Source of the DNA: Agrococcus beijingensis
GTDB lineage: Bacteria; Actinomycetota; Actinomycetes; Actinomycetales; Microbacteriaceae
Direction: 5' to 3'
Assembly (NCBI RefSeq): GCF_030758955.1
Contig: NZ_CP132360.1
Span: 1,275,481-1,331,313 of the forward strand
DNA: 55,833 nucleotides
Shown: in pieces, positions 16,580-25,148 of the stretch
How positions within the stretch are numbered: the stretch's first letter is position 1
Layout: each line of letters opens with the position of its first letter
The notes under the pieces: generated by a model
The model's input: the letters and a program-made list of their open reading frames with translations, nothing else
What the model was told of the DNA's origin: nothing
Databases searched by the model: none
Program-made: the position numbers and the translations under genes

Positions 16580-19500
16580 GTGTCCGCGTACCCCGAACGA
16601 CCCATGCCGACCACTGCTCCGAGGAGGCAGAGGCCTTCGCCCCTGCTGATCACGGTGCTGATCGTGGCGGCGATCATCGGAGCGTTCGTGCTCTTCTCCG
16701 GCTTCTACGCTGATGTGCTCTGGTTCGACCAGCTCGGGTTCCTGCAGGTGCTGCAGACGCGCTGGGTCTCGATGCTGGTGATGTTCCTCATCGGCTTCGT
16801 CGCCATGGCGGTGCCGCTGGCGATCAGCGTGCAGGTGGCCTTCCGCTCGCGGCCGGTCTACGCGCAGCTGAACTCGCAGCTCGACCGCTACCAGGAGCTC
16901 GTCGAGCCGCTGCGCAAGGTCGGCATGTGGGCGGCACCGGCGGTGCTGGGCCTGTTCGCCGGCATCGCCTCGGCCTCGCAGTGGGAGACGGCGCAGCTGT
17001 GGCTCAACCGCCAGAGCTTCGGCGAGGTCGACCCCCAGTTCGGCCTCGACATCGGCTTCTACGTCTTCGAGCTGCCGTTCTACCAGCAGATCATCGGCTT
17101 CACGCTCGCCGTGCTCTTCATCAGCCTCGTCGCGTCGCTCGCGACGGCCTACCTCTACGGCGCGATCCGCGTCACGGGCCGCGAGTTCCGCATCTCCCGC
17201 TCGGCACGCGTGCAGCTCGCCGTCATCGGCGCGCTCTACATGATCGCCCTCGGCGCCTCGATCTGGCTCGGCCAGTACGCCGCGCTCACGCAGACCTCGC
17301 AGGGCTTCCTCGCGACCGGCGCCGGCTACACCGAGGTGAACGCCACGATCCCCGGCGCGCAGATCATGGCGGGCATCGCGGCGCTGGTCGCCGTCTTCTT
17401 CATCGTCACGGCGGTCATCGGCCGCTGGCGCATCGCGATCGTCGGCACGGCGCTGCTGATCGCGGCATCGCTGGTGGTGGGCATCGCCTACCCGGCCATC
17501 GTGCAGCGCTTCCAGGTCGACCCGAGCCCGGTCAACTTCGAGACTGAGTACATCCAGCGCAACATCGACGCGACGCGCAGCGCCTGGGGCGTCGACGCCA
17601 TGGTCGAGACCCCGTCCGACGCGCGTACCGACGCCGAGCCCGGCGCGCTCCGGGCCGACGCCGAGACGACTGCGAACATCCGCATCATCGACCCCGCGCT
17701 GGTCACCGATGCGTTCGCGAACCTGCAGGAGTACCGGCCGTACTACGGCTTCCCCGAGCAGCTCGACGTCGACCGCTACGAGATCGACGGCGAGACGACC
17801 GACACCGTGATCGCGGTGCGCGAGCTCGACCTGTCGGGCCTCGATGAAGACAGCTGGTACAACCGCCACATCCGCTACACCCACGGCTACGGCGTCGTCG
17901 CGGCCTACGGCAACCAGCGCGGCCCCGAGGGCCAGCCGGTGTTCCTCCAGGCGGGCATCCCCACCGATGGTGCGCTCGGCGAGTACGAGCCGCGCGTCTA
18001 CTTCGGCGAATCCACGCCCGACTACTCGATCGTGGGGGCGCCGGAGGCGACCGATCCGGTGGAGCTCGACTATCCGCGCTCGACCGAGGAGGGCAGCGGC
18101 AACGCCGAGACGACCTTCACCGGCGAGGGCGGCCCGAAGCTCGACAGCATCCTCAACCGGCTCGTCTACGCGATGAAGTTCCAGTCCGAGCAGATCATCC
18201 TCTCCGACGCGGTGAACGACGACTCGCAGATCCTCTACGACCGCCACCCGCGCGACCGCGTCGCCGCGGTGGCGCCCTACCTGACGCTCGACACCGACAC
18301 GTACCCCGCGGTCGTCGACGAGCGCCTGGTCTGGATCGTCGACGGCATGACGACCTCGTCGACGGTGCCGTACTCGACGCACCGCTCGATCGCGCAGACC
18401 ATCGCCGACACCACGAACCCCGCCCCGGGCTTCACGGCAGACGACGTCGTCAACTACATGCGCAACTCGGTGAAGGCGGTCGTGGATGCGTACGACGGCT
18501 CGGTCACGCTGTACGCCTGGGACACCGAGGATCCGATCCTCAAGGCCTGGCAGCAGATCTACCCCGGCACCATCCGTCCGATGGAGGAGATGTCTGGCGA
18601 TCTGATGAGTCACGTGCGCTACCCGGCCGACATGTTCAAGCTGCAGCGCAACATCCTCGGCGACTACCACGTCACGAACCCGGCCACGTTCTTCTCCGGC
18701 GACGACCAGTGGTCGACGCCCGCCGACCCGACGTGGTCGAACGAGCAGGTCGCAGCGCCGCCGCAGCCCCCGTACTACCTGACGATGTCGGTCGACGGGC
18801 AGGATCCGGCGTTCACGCTGTACTCGACGTTCATCCCGCGCGATGGTCGTGAGGTGCTCTACGGCTACCTGTCGGTGAACGCGGATGCCGGAGGCACGGC
18901 AGGGGAGGTGGCCGACACCTACGGCCAGCTCACGCTGCAGATGCTGCCGAAGGACAGATCGATCCCTGGCCCCGGTCAGGTGCAGAACACCTTCGACACC
19001 GATGACGAGGTCTCGCGCGAGCTGAACCTGCTGCGCCAGGGCGCGTCCGACGTGCTGAACGGCAACCTGCTGACGCTGCCGGTCGGCGGCGGCCTGCTCT
19101 ACGTGCAACCCGTCTACCTGCAGTCGACCGGTGCCACCTCCTACCCGGTGCTGCGCAAGATCCTGGTGGCCTTCGGCGACGACATCGCCTTCGAGGACAC
19201 GCTCGACGAGGCCCTCGACTCGCTGTTCGGTGGCGACTCGGGTGCTGATGCCGGCGACTCGGGCGTGGATCCGACGACCGAGGAGCCGACCGATCCTGGT
19301 GCCGAGCCCGGTGTGGACACCGACCTCGAGGCGCAGCTCGACTCCTCCCTGCAGGCGGCCGTGACGGCCATGCAGGAGCGCCAGGCGGCCTACGCCTCGG
19401 GCGACGTGGTGGCGGCTGCGGAGGCCGATGTGCGGCTGACGTCGGCGCTGCAGCAGGCGGTCGACATCTCGGCGCAGATCGACGGCACGGCCGTGCCCGA

Positions 19501-19582
19501 GGGCACGGCACCCGAGGGCGCGGCACCCGAGCAGTCGGCACCGGCCGAGGAGCCCGCTCCCGAGGAGTCGACCGCTCCGTAG
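16580..19582 (+). CDS. UPF0182 family large membrane protein
   Basis: 1000 aa, matching the ~990 aa actinobacterial UPF0182 proteins (Rv3193c type). Seven hydrophobic segments occupy the first ~310 residues (first LLITVLIVAAIIGAFVLFSG), then ~600 residues of extracellular domain, and a C-terminal low-complexity tail rich in Pro, Glu and Ala. No enzymatic motif is seen; the function is unknown to me. The start is the GTG at 16580 with TTGGAG 9 nt upstream, rather than the TTG at the beginning of the frame. A -10 (TACGAT) about 40 nt further upstream is plausible. The gene ends 50 bp before tRNA-fMet. Confidence 0.92.
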   Translation: MSAYPERPMPTTAPRRQRPSPLLITVLIVAAIIGAFVLFSGFYADVLWFDQLGFLQVLQTRWVSMLVMFLIGFVAMAVPLAISVQVAFRSRPVYAQLNSQLDRYQELVEPLRKVGMWAAPAVLGLFAGIASASQWETAQLWLNRQSFGEVDPQFGLDIGFYVFELPFYQQIIGFTLAVLFISLVASLATAYLYGAIRVTGREFRISRSARVQLAVIGALYMIALGASIWLGQYAALTQTSQGFLATGAGYTEVNATIPGAQIMAGIAALVAVFFIVTAVIGRWRIAIVGTALLIAASLVVGIAYPAIVQRFQVDPSPVNFETEYIQRNIDATRSAWGVDAMVETPSDARTDAEPGALRADAETTANIRIIDPALVTDAFANLQEYRPYYGFPEQLDVDRYEIDGETTDTVIAVRELDLSGLDEDSWYNRHIRYTHGYGVVAAYGNQRGPEGQPVFLQAGIPTDGALGEYEPRVYFGESTPDYSIVGAPEATDPVELDYPRSTEEGSGNAETTFTGEGGPKLDSILNRLVYAMKFQSEQIILSDAVNDDSQILYDRHPRDRVAAVAPYLTLDTDTYPAVVDERLVWIVDGMTTSSTVPYSTHRSIAQTIADTTNPAPGFTADDVVNYMRNSVKAVVDAYDGSVTLYAWDTEDPILKAWQQIYPGTIRPMEEMSGDLMSHVRYPADMFKLQRNILGDYHVTNPATFFSGDDQWSTPADPTWSNEQVAAPPQPPYYLTMSVDGQDPAFTLYSTFIPRDGREVLYGYLSVNADAGGTAGEVADTYGQLTLQMLPKDRSIPGPGQVQNTFDTDDEVSRELNLLRQGASDVLNGNLLTLPVGGGLLYVQPVYLQSTGATSYPVLRKILVAFGDDIAFEDTLDEALDSLFGGDSGADAGDSGVDPTTEEPTDPGAEPGVDTDLEAQLDSSLQAAVTAMQERQAAYASGDVVAAAEADVRLTSALQQAVDISAQIDGTAVPEGTAPEGAAPEQSAPAEEPAPEESTAP

Positions 19583-19591
19583 CGGCCCGAT

Positions 19592-19620
19592 TTGCCGAAC
19601 CCCGCGGCACCTGGTAACGT
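19592..19620 (+). promoter_or_regulatory. Promoter of tRNA-fMet
   Basis: -35 TTGCCG (19592-19597), a 17-bp spacer and -10 TAACGT (19615-19620), with initiation expected near 19627, a few bases before the mature tRNA. A 12-bp inverted repeat (19599-19610 with 19629-19640) joins the spacer to the tRNA 5' end. Confidence 0.65.
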
Positions 19621-19632
19621 CTCTTCTTGTGC

Positions 19633-19706
19633 CGCGGGGTGGAGCAGCTCGGTAGCTCGCCGGGCTCATAACCCGGAGGTCGCAGGTTCAAATCCTGTCC
19701 CCGCAA
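19633..19706 (+). tRNA. Initiator tRNA-fMet (anticodon CAT)
   Basis: A 74-nt cloverleaf without encoded CCA. Acceptor strands are CGCGGGG and CCCCGCA, leaving the C1-A72 mismatch that marks initiator tRNAs. The anticodon stem is CCGGG/CCCGG with its run of G-C pairs, the loop is CTCATAA, and the T arm is GCAGG-TTCAAAT-CCTGT. These features distinguish it from elongator tRNA-Met. Confidence 0.97.
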
Positions 19707-19733
19707 CAAGAAGTCCGCGTACTGCGGCACATG

Positions 19734-19761
19734 GAAGAGGCCCCCGCAAGGGGGCCTCTTC
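19734..19761 (+). terminator. Terminator after tRNA-fMet
   Basis: A perfect 12-bp stem GAAGAGGCCCCC / GGGGGCCTCTTC closes a GCAA tetraloop. The following T-run is weak, as is common at this GC content. It separates the tRNA from the SRPBCC gene. Confidence 0.8.
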
Positions 19762-19807
19762 TGCATCTCCCGGGCAACCGAGCAGGGTCCGGGCGCCGAT
19801 TCGTCTC

Positions 19808-19813
19808 TAGGCT
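19808..19813 (+). promoter_or_regulatory. -10 box of SRPBCC gene
   Basis: TAGGCT, 6 nt before the ATG at 19820; leaderless arrangement. Confidence 0.5.
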
Positions 19814-19819
19814 CGCGCC

Positions 19820-20284
19820 ATGGCACGCTTCTCGTTCTCCCGCTCCGTCGACATCGCAGCCCCTCGAGAGCGAGTGCACGCGTTCGTCGACGACTTCCAC
19901 GAGTGGACCGCCTGGTCGCCCTGGGAGGGCGTCGATCCCCGGCTCGAGCGCCGCTACTCCGGCGCCGAGCGGGGCACGGGCGCCGAGTACGGCTGGAGCG
20001 GCAATCGCCGGGCCGGCCAGGGCTCGATGCTGATCCGCTCCTCGTCGCCGGAGCGCATCGACGTCGAGCTGCGCTTCACGAAGCCCTTCAAGGCGACGAA
20101 CGACACCCGCTTCGACTTCGCCGACACCCCCGGCGGCACGCGCGTGACCTGGACGATGTCGGGCGAGAACCGCGGCCTCTCCGCGCTGATCTGGAAGCTG
20201 ATGCCCATGGAGCGCGAGCTCGGCAAGCAGTTCGAGCAGGGCCTCCGCGACATGAAGGCGGCGGCGGAGTCCGGGCGGGCGTGA
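19820..20284 (+). CDS. SRPBCC family (START-like) protein
   Basis: 154 aa, cytoplasmic, of the SRPBCC/polyketide-cyclase fold that forms a deep hydrophobic ligand pocket. The N-terminal FSFSRSVDIAAPRERVHAFV and central DTPGGTRVTWTMSGEN are characteristic of this helix-grip fold, and the length is normal. The ligand cannot be inferred and the neighbours give no pathway. The start is fixed by a -10 box 6 nt upstream. It is transcribed towards the AIM24 gene on the other strand. Confidence 0.85.
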   Translation: MARFSFSRSVDIAAPRERVHAFVDDFHEWTAWSPWEGVDPRLERRYSGAERGTGAEYGWSGNRRAGQGSMLIRSSSPERIDVELRFTKPFKATNDTRFDFADTPGGTRVTWTMSGENRGLSALIWKLMPMERELGKQFEQGLRDMKAAAESGRA

Positions 20285-20398
20285 GCGGCGCCGCCAAGGC
20301 GTGACCCGCGGCACGGGGGCCGGGCGTCGCACCCGTCTCGCCGTGCGCGGCATCGCCCGCGCCGCCCGCGCCTCGGGGCAGGCTGCGACTGACGGGGC

Positions 20399-21115
20399 CT
20401 ACTCGAAGAGCCCGCCGAGGCCGCCGCCGCTCGAGCCGCCGCCGTTGGAGCCGGAGATCTGCTGCCGGCCCTCGCTCGGCTGCACGACCACGAACCCCGG
20501 CCCGTGGAACGCGAGCTGGAACGCCTCGCCGGTGCCGCCGCGCAGCAGCGAGCGCATGTTCATCGAGTTCACGACGCTCGGCTGCAGGTTCGACGACCAG
20601 CACACCGCCGCGTTCGGGTCGACGAAGGTCGGCTGCCGGGAGCAGTCGAGCAGCAGCGGATTGCCCTCGCACGAGATGCCGACGGTGCCGACGCCGCCGA
20701 GCTCGAGGTTGAAGAGGCCGCCCGCCATCATGTTGCCGCTGCGCAGCATCTTGATGTCCCACTGCAGGTTCGGGTCGAAGGCGAGCAGGTTCTTGCCGCT
20801 CACCGACAGGCCCTCGTTCTCGAGCTGGACGGTGAACACGTTCGCCGCATCCCGCGCCAGGAACACCTCGCCCTGCCCGCGGATGCGCATGAGCGGGGCG
20901 CCCTCGCCGGTGACGAGCTTCTTCAGCATGCGCGCGGCGCCGGCGCCCTCGTGCTGGAACTCCATCTGGCCCTGGTAGGCGACCATGGCGCCCTTCGCGG
21001 CGAGCACGTCGCCACCGTTCGAGACGCTGATGCGCAGCATCTTGCTCGACTGCTTCACCCACCGCTCGGTCGACTGCGTCTCCTGATTCGCCTCCGCGAA
21101 CAGCTCGGATCTCAT
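20399..21115 (-). CDS. AIM24 family protein
   Basis: 238 aa. The pattern ALxxGxMVAYxG / GEVFLARDAANVFTVQLENEGLSV / WDIKML matches the AIM24 (mitochondrial biogenesis-like) beta-helix family of bacteria. The C-terminus is a flexible Gly/Ser stretch (SNGGGSSGGGLGGLFE). Bacterial AIM24 proteins have no firmly established role. The ATG overlaps the stop of the thiamine-binding gene by ATGA, so the two are co-translated in an operon with that gene first. Confidence 0.88.
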   Translation of the reverse strand: MRSELFAEANQETQSTERWVKQSSKMLRISVSNGGDVLAAKGAMVAYQGQMEFQHEGAGAARMLKKLVTGEGAPLMRIRGQGEVFLARDAANVFTVQLENEGLSVSGKNLLAFDPNLQWDIKMLRSGNMMAGGLFNLELGGVGTVGISCEGNPLLLDCSRQPTFVDPNAAVCWSSNLQPSVVNSMNMRSLLRGGTGEAFQLAFHGPGFVVVQPSEGRQQISGSNGGGSSGGGLGGLFE

Positions 21116-21417
21116 GCGTCCCCCTCCAGGGCGTGCTCGAGCCTGACGACCTTGCCGTCGAGCTCGCCTGTCCATCCGGGTCGGATGTCGGCCTTCAGGA
21201 CGAGGGATGCGCGCGGCGTGTGGGCGAGCACGGCGTCGGTCGCGCGCCGCACGACGTCGAACACCTCGTCCCACTCGCCCTCGATCGTCGTGAACATGGC
21301 GTCGGTGCGGTTCGGCAGCCCGCTCTCGCGGACCACGCGCACGGCGGCGGCGACCGCGTCGTGCACCGAGCCGTCCTCGCCCGCGGTGCCTGGTGCAACG
21401 GAGAATGCGACGAGCAT
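21112..21417 (-). CDS. MTH1187-type thiamine-binding protein (UPF0045)
   Basis: 101 aa, the normal size for this family. It starts MLVAFSVAPG and contains a regular ferredoxin-like pattern with TDAMFTTIEGEWDEVFDVVRRA; homologues bind thiamine or related ligands as small oligomers. The ATG is preceded by AAGGGAG at good spacing, so this gene has a leader, unlike many neighbours. It heads a two-gene operon with the AIM24 gene (4-bp overlap) and is divergent from the nitrilase gene. Confidence 0.85.
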   Translation of the reverse strand: MLVAFSVAPGTAGEDGSVHDAVAAAVRVVRESGLPNRTDAMFTTIEGEWDEVFDVVRRATDAVLAHTPRASLVLKADIRPGWTGELDGKVVRLEHALEGDA

Positions 21418-21477
21418 CCTGCTCCCTTCGTCTCCGCGATCCTTGCACCGCGATCCCTTGCGCGCCACGCCCCGCCG

Positions 21478-21483
21478 TACCCT
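21478..21483 (+). promoter_or_regulatory. -10 box of nitrilase-family gene
   Basis: TACCCT, 6 nt before the ATG at 21490; leaderless arrangement. Confidence 0.45.
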
Positions 21484-21489
21484 GGTCGC

Positions 21490-22290
21490 ATGAGTGCCGC
21501 GCAGCCCCTCCTGCTCGCCGCCGCCGTGCAGCTGGCGCCGACCGTGGACGTCGACGCGAATCGCGCCGCCGCGGCCGCGTGGATCGATCGCGCCGCGGGC
21601 AGGGGAGCGCGGCTCATCGTGCTGCCCGAGTACGCCCAGCACTGCTCCAACGACCTCGCGACGACGGCGCCGGCCGCCGCGGAGGACCTCGACGGACCCT
21701 TCGTCGCGATGCTCGCCGAGCGCGCGGCCGCGCACGACGCCCTCATCGTGGCGGGGCTCGTCGAGCGGGTCGACGGCGGTGTCTCCAACACGGTCGTCGC
21801 CGTCGACGCATCCGGGGTCCGTGAGGCCTACCGGAAGGTGCACCTCTACGACGCGTTCGGCTCTCGCGAGTCCGACTGGCTGACGCCGGGGGACGTGGCG
21901 CAGACCCCGGTGGTCGAGGCGCTCGGCATGCGCATCGGCATCGAGACCTGCTACGACCTGCGGTTCCCCGAGACCACGAGGAGACTGGTGGATGCGGGGG
22001 CCGACGTCATCGTCATCCCCGCAGAGTGGGTGCGGGGCCCGCAGAAGGAGCGCCACTGGACGACGCTCGTGACCGCGCGCGCCATCGAGTCGACCGTGCA
22101 CATCGTGGCCGCCGACCAGGCGCCGCCGCTGGGCGTCGGCTGCTCGCTCATCGTCGACCCGATGGGCATCCCGCTCGCGGCGCTCGGCGACGGCGAGGGC
22201 ATCGCGATCGCGCCGATCGACCCCGCGCTGACGGCGGCGACGCGTGAGCGCAACCCGTCGCTGGCGAATCGGCGCTACCGGATCGCCTGA
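21490..22290 (+). CDS. Carbon-nitrogen hydrolase (nitrilase superfamily, omega-amidase/Nit-like)
   Basis: 266 aa amidase. The catalytic triad is complete: Glu47 in VLPEYAQ, Lys116 in YRKVHLYD and Cys154 in GIETCYDLRFPE. The YRKxHL(Y/F)D and CYDLRFPE signatures point to the Nit1/Nit2 branch, whose members hydrolyse deaminated glutathione or alpha-ketoglutaramate-type amides; this is a family expectation, not visible in the sequence. The convergent neighbour is a class I aminotransferase, which fits omega-amidase chemistry because such amidases clear transaminase products. The start is chosen by the -10 box 6 nt upstream. Confidence 0.9.
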   Translation: MSAAQPLLLAAAVQLAPTVDVDANRAAAAAWIDRAAGRGARLIVLPEYAQHCSNDLATTAPAAAEDLDGPFVAMLAERAAAHDALIVAGLVERVDGGVSNTVVAVDASGVREAYRKVHLYDAFGSRESDWLTPGDVAQTPVVEALGMRIGIETCYDLRFPETTRRLVDAGADVIVIPAEWVRGPQKERHWTTLVTARAIESTVHIVAADQAPPLGVGCSLIVDPMGIPLAALGDGEGIAIAPIDPALTAATRERNPSLANRRYRIA

Positions 22291-22300
22291 CGACCTGAGG

Positions 22301-22317
22301 GCCTGACGCTGTCAGGC
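22301..22317. terminator. Hairpin between convergent nitrilase and aminotransferase genes
   Basis: A 7-bp stem GCCTGAC/GTCAGGC with a GCT loop in the 21-bp gap; it overlaps the aminotransferase stop codon. Terminator role is inferred from position. Confidence 0.4.
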
Positions 22318-23517
22318 GACGGGGAGCGTCGCGTCCTTGAGGCCGGCGAGCCGGTCGGCGGCCTGGTGCAGCATGTCGTCGGACTTGCAGAAGGCGAAGC
22401 GCATCGTCGAGCGCAGGTCGCGCCGCGACGGCCGCGCGAGCGCCGACAGCGGCACGCCGACGACTCCCACCAGCTCCGGCATCCGGCGGGCCAGCTCGGT
22501 GGCGTCGGTGATGCCGAGCGGCGCGGCGTCGGCCAGCACGAAGTAGCCGGCCATCGCCTCGTGCACCGTGAAGCCGGCTTTGCGCAGGCCGCGGGTGAGG
22601 ATGTCGCGCTTGCGCGCGAACGACTGCACGATCGTGTCGTAGTGCTCGTCGGCGAGCCGCAGGCCGACCGCGACGGCCGGCTGGAAGGGCGCGCCGTTCA
22701 CGAACGTCAGGTACTGCTTGACCGCCCCGATCTGGGCGATGCGCTCGGGCGTCGACATGATCCAGCCGACCTTCCAGCCGGTGACCGAGAAGGTCTTGCC
22801 GGCCGACGAGATCGAGACGAGCCGGTCGCGCGCGGCCTCGAAGCTCGCCACCGGCACGTGGCGCTCGTCGTAGACCAGGTGCTCGTAGACCTCGTCGGTG
22901 ACGATGATCGCGTCGCGCCGCTCGGCGATGCGCACGATGTGCCGCATGACCTCCTCGCTGAACACCGCGCCGGTCGGGTTGTGCGGGGAGTTGACGATGA
23001 TCATGCGCGTGCGCGGGCTCGTCGCCCGCTGCAGGCGGTCGGGGTCGGGCTGGAAGTCCGGTGCGGCCAGCGGCACCGGCACCAGCTCGGCGCCGGCGAG
23101 CGCCGCGACCGCCGCATAGGCGTCGTAGTAGGGCTCGAAGACGATCACCTCGTCGCCCGGCTGCAGGTAGGCGAGCATCGTGGCCGCCAGCGCCTCGGTC
23201 GCCCCCGCGGTGACCAGCACGTCGCCGCGACCGAGCCCGATGCCGTAGAAGCGGCGCTGGTGCTCGATGATCGCGTCGATCAGCTCAGGGGCGCCCCTGC
23301 CCGGCCCGTACTGGTTGCGGCCGTGGTCGATCGCGTGCTTCGCCGCGTCGAGCACGGCGCGCGGGCCGTCCTCGTCGGGGAAGCCCTGCCCGAGGTTGAG
23401 CGCCCCCGTCCTCGATGCCAGCGCCGTCATCTCGGCGAAGATCGTCGGCGCGAGCCGGCCATCGGTGCCGAGCAGTCCGGCGCCCGCTGCGGTGCGCTGC
23501 CAGGGTGCCTGCTCCAT
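22312..23517 (-). CDS. PLP-dependent aminotransferase, class I/II
   Basis: 401 aa, fold type I, close to the kynurenine/methionine/DapC-like branch. Visible: LNLGQGFPDEDGP (substrate-loop region), VTAGATEAL, FEPYYDAY, NSPHNPTGAVF, VTDEVYEHLVYD and the PLP lysine in SSAGKTFSVTGWKVGW. The substrate is not determined; succinyl-diaminopimelate, glutamine/methionine and kynurenine are all possible in this group. The chosen ATG at 23517 has a -10 box 7 nt upstream; the longer frame has no supporting signal. It converges with the nitrilase-family amidase. Confidence 0.9.
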   Translation of the reverse strand: MEQAPWQRTAAGAGLLGTDGRLAPTIFAEMTALASRTGALNLGQGFPDEDGPRAVLDAAKHAIDHGRNQYGPGRGAPELIDAIIEHQRRFYGIGLGRGDVLVTAGATEALAATMLAYLQPGDEVIVFEPYYDAYAAVAALAGAELVPVPLAAPDFQPDPDRLQRATSPRTRMIIVNSPHNPTGAVFSEEVMRHIVRIAERRDAIIVTDEVYEHLVYDERHVPVASFEAARDRLVSISSAGKTFSVTGWKVGWIMSTPERIAQIGAVKQYLTFVNGAPFQPAVAVGLRLADEHYDTIVQSFARKRDILTRGLRKAGFTVHEAMAGYFVLADAAPLGITDATELARRMPELVGVVGVPLSALARPSRRDLRSTMRFAFCKSDDMLHQAADRLAGLKDATLPVA

Positions 23518-23524
23518 GGCCCCG

Positions 23525-23530
23525 ACGCTA
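23525..23530 (-). promoter_or_regulatory. -10 box of aminotransferase gene
   Basis: TAGCGT on the minus strand, 7 nt before the ATG at 23517; leaderless arrangement. Confidence 0.5.
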
Positions 23531-23609
23531 CTCGCTCCGCCGGGTGTTCCGAACGGCCGACATGGCAGTCGCATGGCAACCGCATGGATTCGGGTGGCAC
23601 GCTCGAAGC

Positions 23610-25148
23610 ATGACGAACCCGTACGACCCTGCCCAGCACCCGGGCGGCAACCAGCCCGCAGGGCAGAGCCCTGTGCCGAACCCGATGGCGCCGCGACAGA
23701 GCCAAGACCAGCCGAGCGCAGGTCAGCCGAGCGCAGCCCAGCCCGAGTGGCAGCGCTGGCAGAGCCCCGCGCAGCAGTCGAGCACGCCGGCGCCTGCCGC
23801 GAGCCCCTACGCAGCGCGACCCTCCGCGCCGTTCGCGAGCCCGTCCACCGGCTCCAACGGCTACGGCGCCTACGGCAACGGTGCGTACAGCAACGGCGGC
23901 TACAGCGACGCGCAGCCGACGGCCGCGTTCGGGCAGCCCGGGTCGACGCCCTCGTACGACACACCGACGACCCGCTCGGCGACCGCGCAGGCCGAGCCCC
24001 CCCGCCGTCGCGGCGGGCTGATCGTCGGCGGGCTGCTCGCGGCGGCCCTGCTGGGCGGTGCCGCGGGCTTCGGCGGCGGCGCGCTGGCGGGGATGCAGCA
24101 GGACGGGCAGACCCAGTCGGCGCCGGCGAGCAGCGGCGTCACGGGCGACACGGTGTCCGATCCGGGGACCATCGCCGACGTGGCGGCGACGGCGGGCCCG
24201 TCGGTCGTCACCGTGCAGGCGGTCTCGCAGTCGGGCAGCGGAGAGGGATCCGGCGTCGTCATCGCCGAGGGCGGCTACATCGTCACGAACAACCACGTCG
24301 TCACGCTCGACGGCGCCACCGCCGACGCGACCATCACCGTCGAGACCAATGACGGGCGCCTCCTCGGCGCCACGATCGTCGGCACCGACCCCGTCGTCGA
24401 CCTCGCGGTCATCCGCGTCGACGCCGAGCTGCCCGTCATCACGATCGCGTCGAGCGACGACGTCCGGGTCGGCGACACCGCCGTCGCGATCGGCGCGCCG
24501 CTGGGCCTGTCGAACTCGGTCACCGACGGCATCGTCTCCGCCGTCGACCGCGGCCTCCGCATCGCCTCGAGCGCGGCGCCCGACGACGAGCAGCAGTCGC
24601 AGCAGGAGCCCTTCGGCTTCTGGCAGGAGGACGGCGCGCAGGCGCCCCAGCAGGACATCTCGATCCCGGTCGTGCAGACCGACGCATCCATCAACCCCGG
24701 CAACTCCGGCGGCGCCCTGCTGAACGGGTCGGGCCAGCTGATCGGCGTGAACGTGGCGATCGCCAGCATGGGGCAGGAGGGCTCCTCCGGCTCGATCGGC
24801 ATCGGCTTCGCGATCGAGGCGAGCCTCGTGCAGCGCGTCGTCGAGGAGATCATCGCCGAGGGCGAGGCCAGCCACGGACTCCTCGGAGCCACCGTGAGCG
24901 ACGTCCGCGACGCATCCATCGGCACCGTGGGCGCGCAGATCCAGGAGCTCAGCGAGGGCGGCGCGGCCGCCGCGGCAGGCATGCAGGCGGGCGACGTGAT
25001 CACCGAGATCGACGGCGCCCCCGTCACCAACGCGGTCGACGCGACCGCCCAGGTGCGCTCGCACGCCGCCGGCGCGACGGTCGCCATCACGTACCAGCGC
25101 GGCGGGCAGTCCGCCGACGTCGACGTGACGCTGGGCGAGCTGCCCTAG
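23610..25148 (+). CDS. HtrA/DegP-like membrane-anchored serine protease with PDZ domain
   Basis: 512 aa. Residues 1-130 are a cytoplasmic disordered region rich in Pro, Gln, Ser, Gly and Tyr. One membrane segment (~135-160, GGLIVGGLLAAALLGGAAG) precedes an extracellular trypsin-like domain with His229 (TNNHVV), Asp264 (VVDLAVIRV) and Ser366 (GNSGGAL), then a C-terminal PDZ domain (~410-510, GMQAGDVITEIDGAPV). It should degrade or refold damaged exported proteins. Actinobacteria often carry several such proteases; which paralogue this is cannot be told. The ATG is the first after a weak CACGCT box. Its stop shares CTAG with the convergent gene. Confidence 0.93.
   Translation: MTNPYDPAQHPGGNQPAGQSPVPNPMAPRQSQDQPSAGQPSAAQPEWQRWQSPAQQSSTPAPAASPYAARPSAPFASPSTGSNGYGAYGNGAYSNGGYSDAQPTAAFGQPGSTPSYDTPTTRSATAQAEPPRRRGGLIVGGLLAAALLGGAAGFGGGALAGMQQDGQTQSAPASSGVTGDTVSDPGTIADVAATAGPSVVTVQAVSQSGSGEGSGVVIAEGGYIVTNNHVVTLDGATADATITVETNDGRLLGATIVGTDPVVDLAVIRVDAELPVITIASSDDVRVGDTAVAIGAPLGLSNSVTDGIVSAVDRGLRIASSAAPDDEQQSQQEPFGFWQEDGAQAPQQDISIPVVQTDASINPGNSGGALLNGSGQLIGVNVAIASMGQEGSSGSIGIGFAIEASLVQRVVEEIIAEGEASHGLLGATVSDVRDASIGTVGAQIQELSEGGAAAAAGMQAGDVITEIDGAPVTNAVDATAQVRSHAAGATVAITYQRGGQSADVDVTLGELP

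Noticed and set aside
15203..19669. 1488-aa minus-strand frame across ylbL and the UPF0182 gene
   Set aside because: It runs through two recognised genes and consists of His/Arg/Asp/Gly-rich shadow sequence.
23610..24000. Secreted repeat protein in the N-terminal Gly/Tyr/Gln-rich part of the HtrA gene
   Set aside because: The segment continues in frame into the membrane anchor and protease and is a typical disordered cytoplasmic extension of actinobacterial HtrA proteins.
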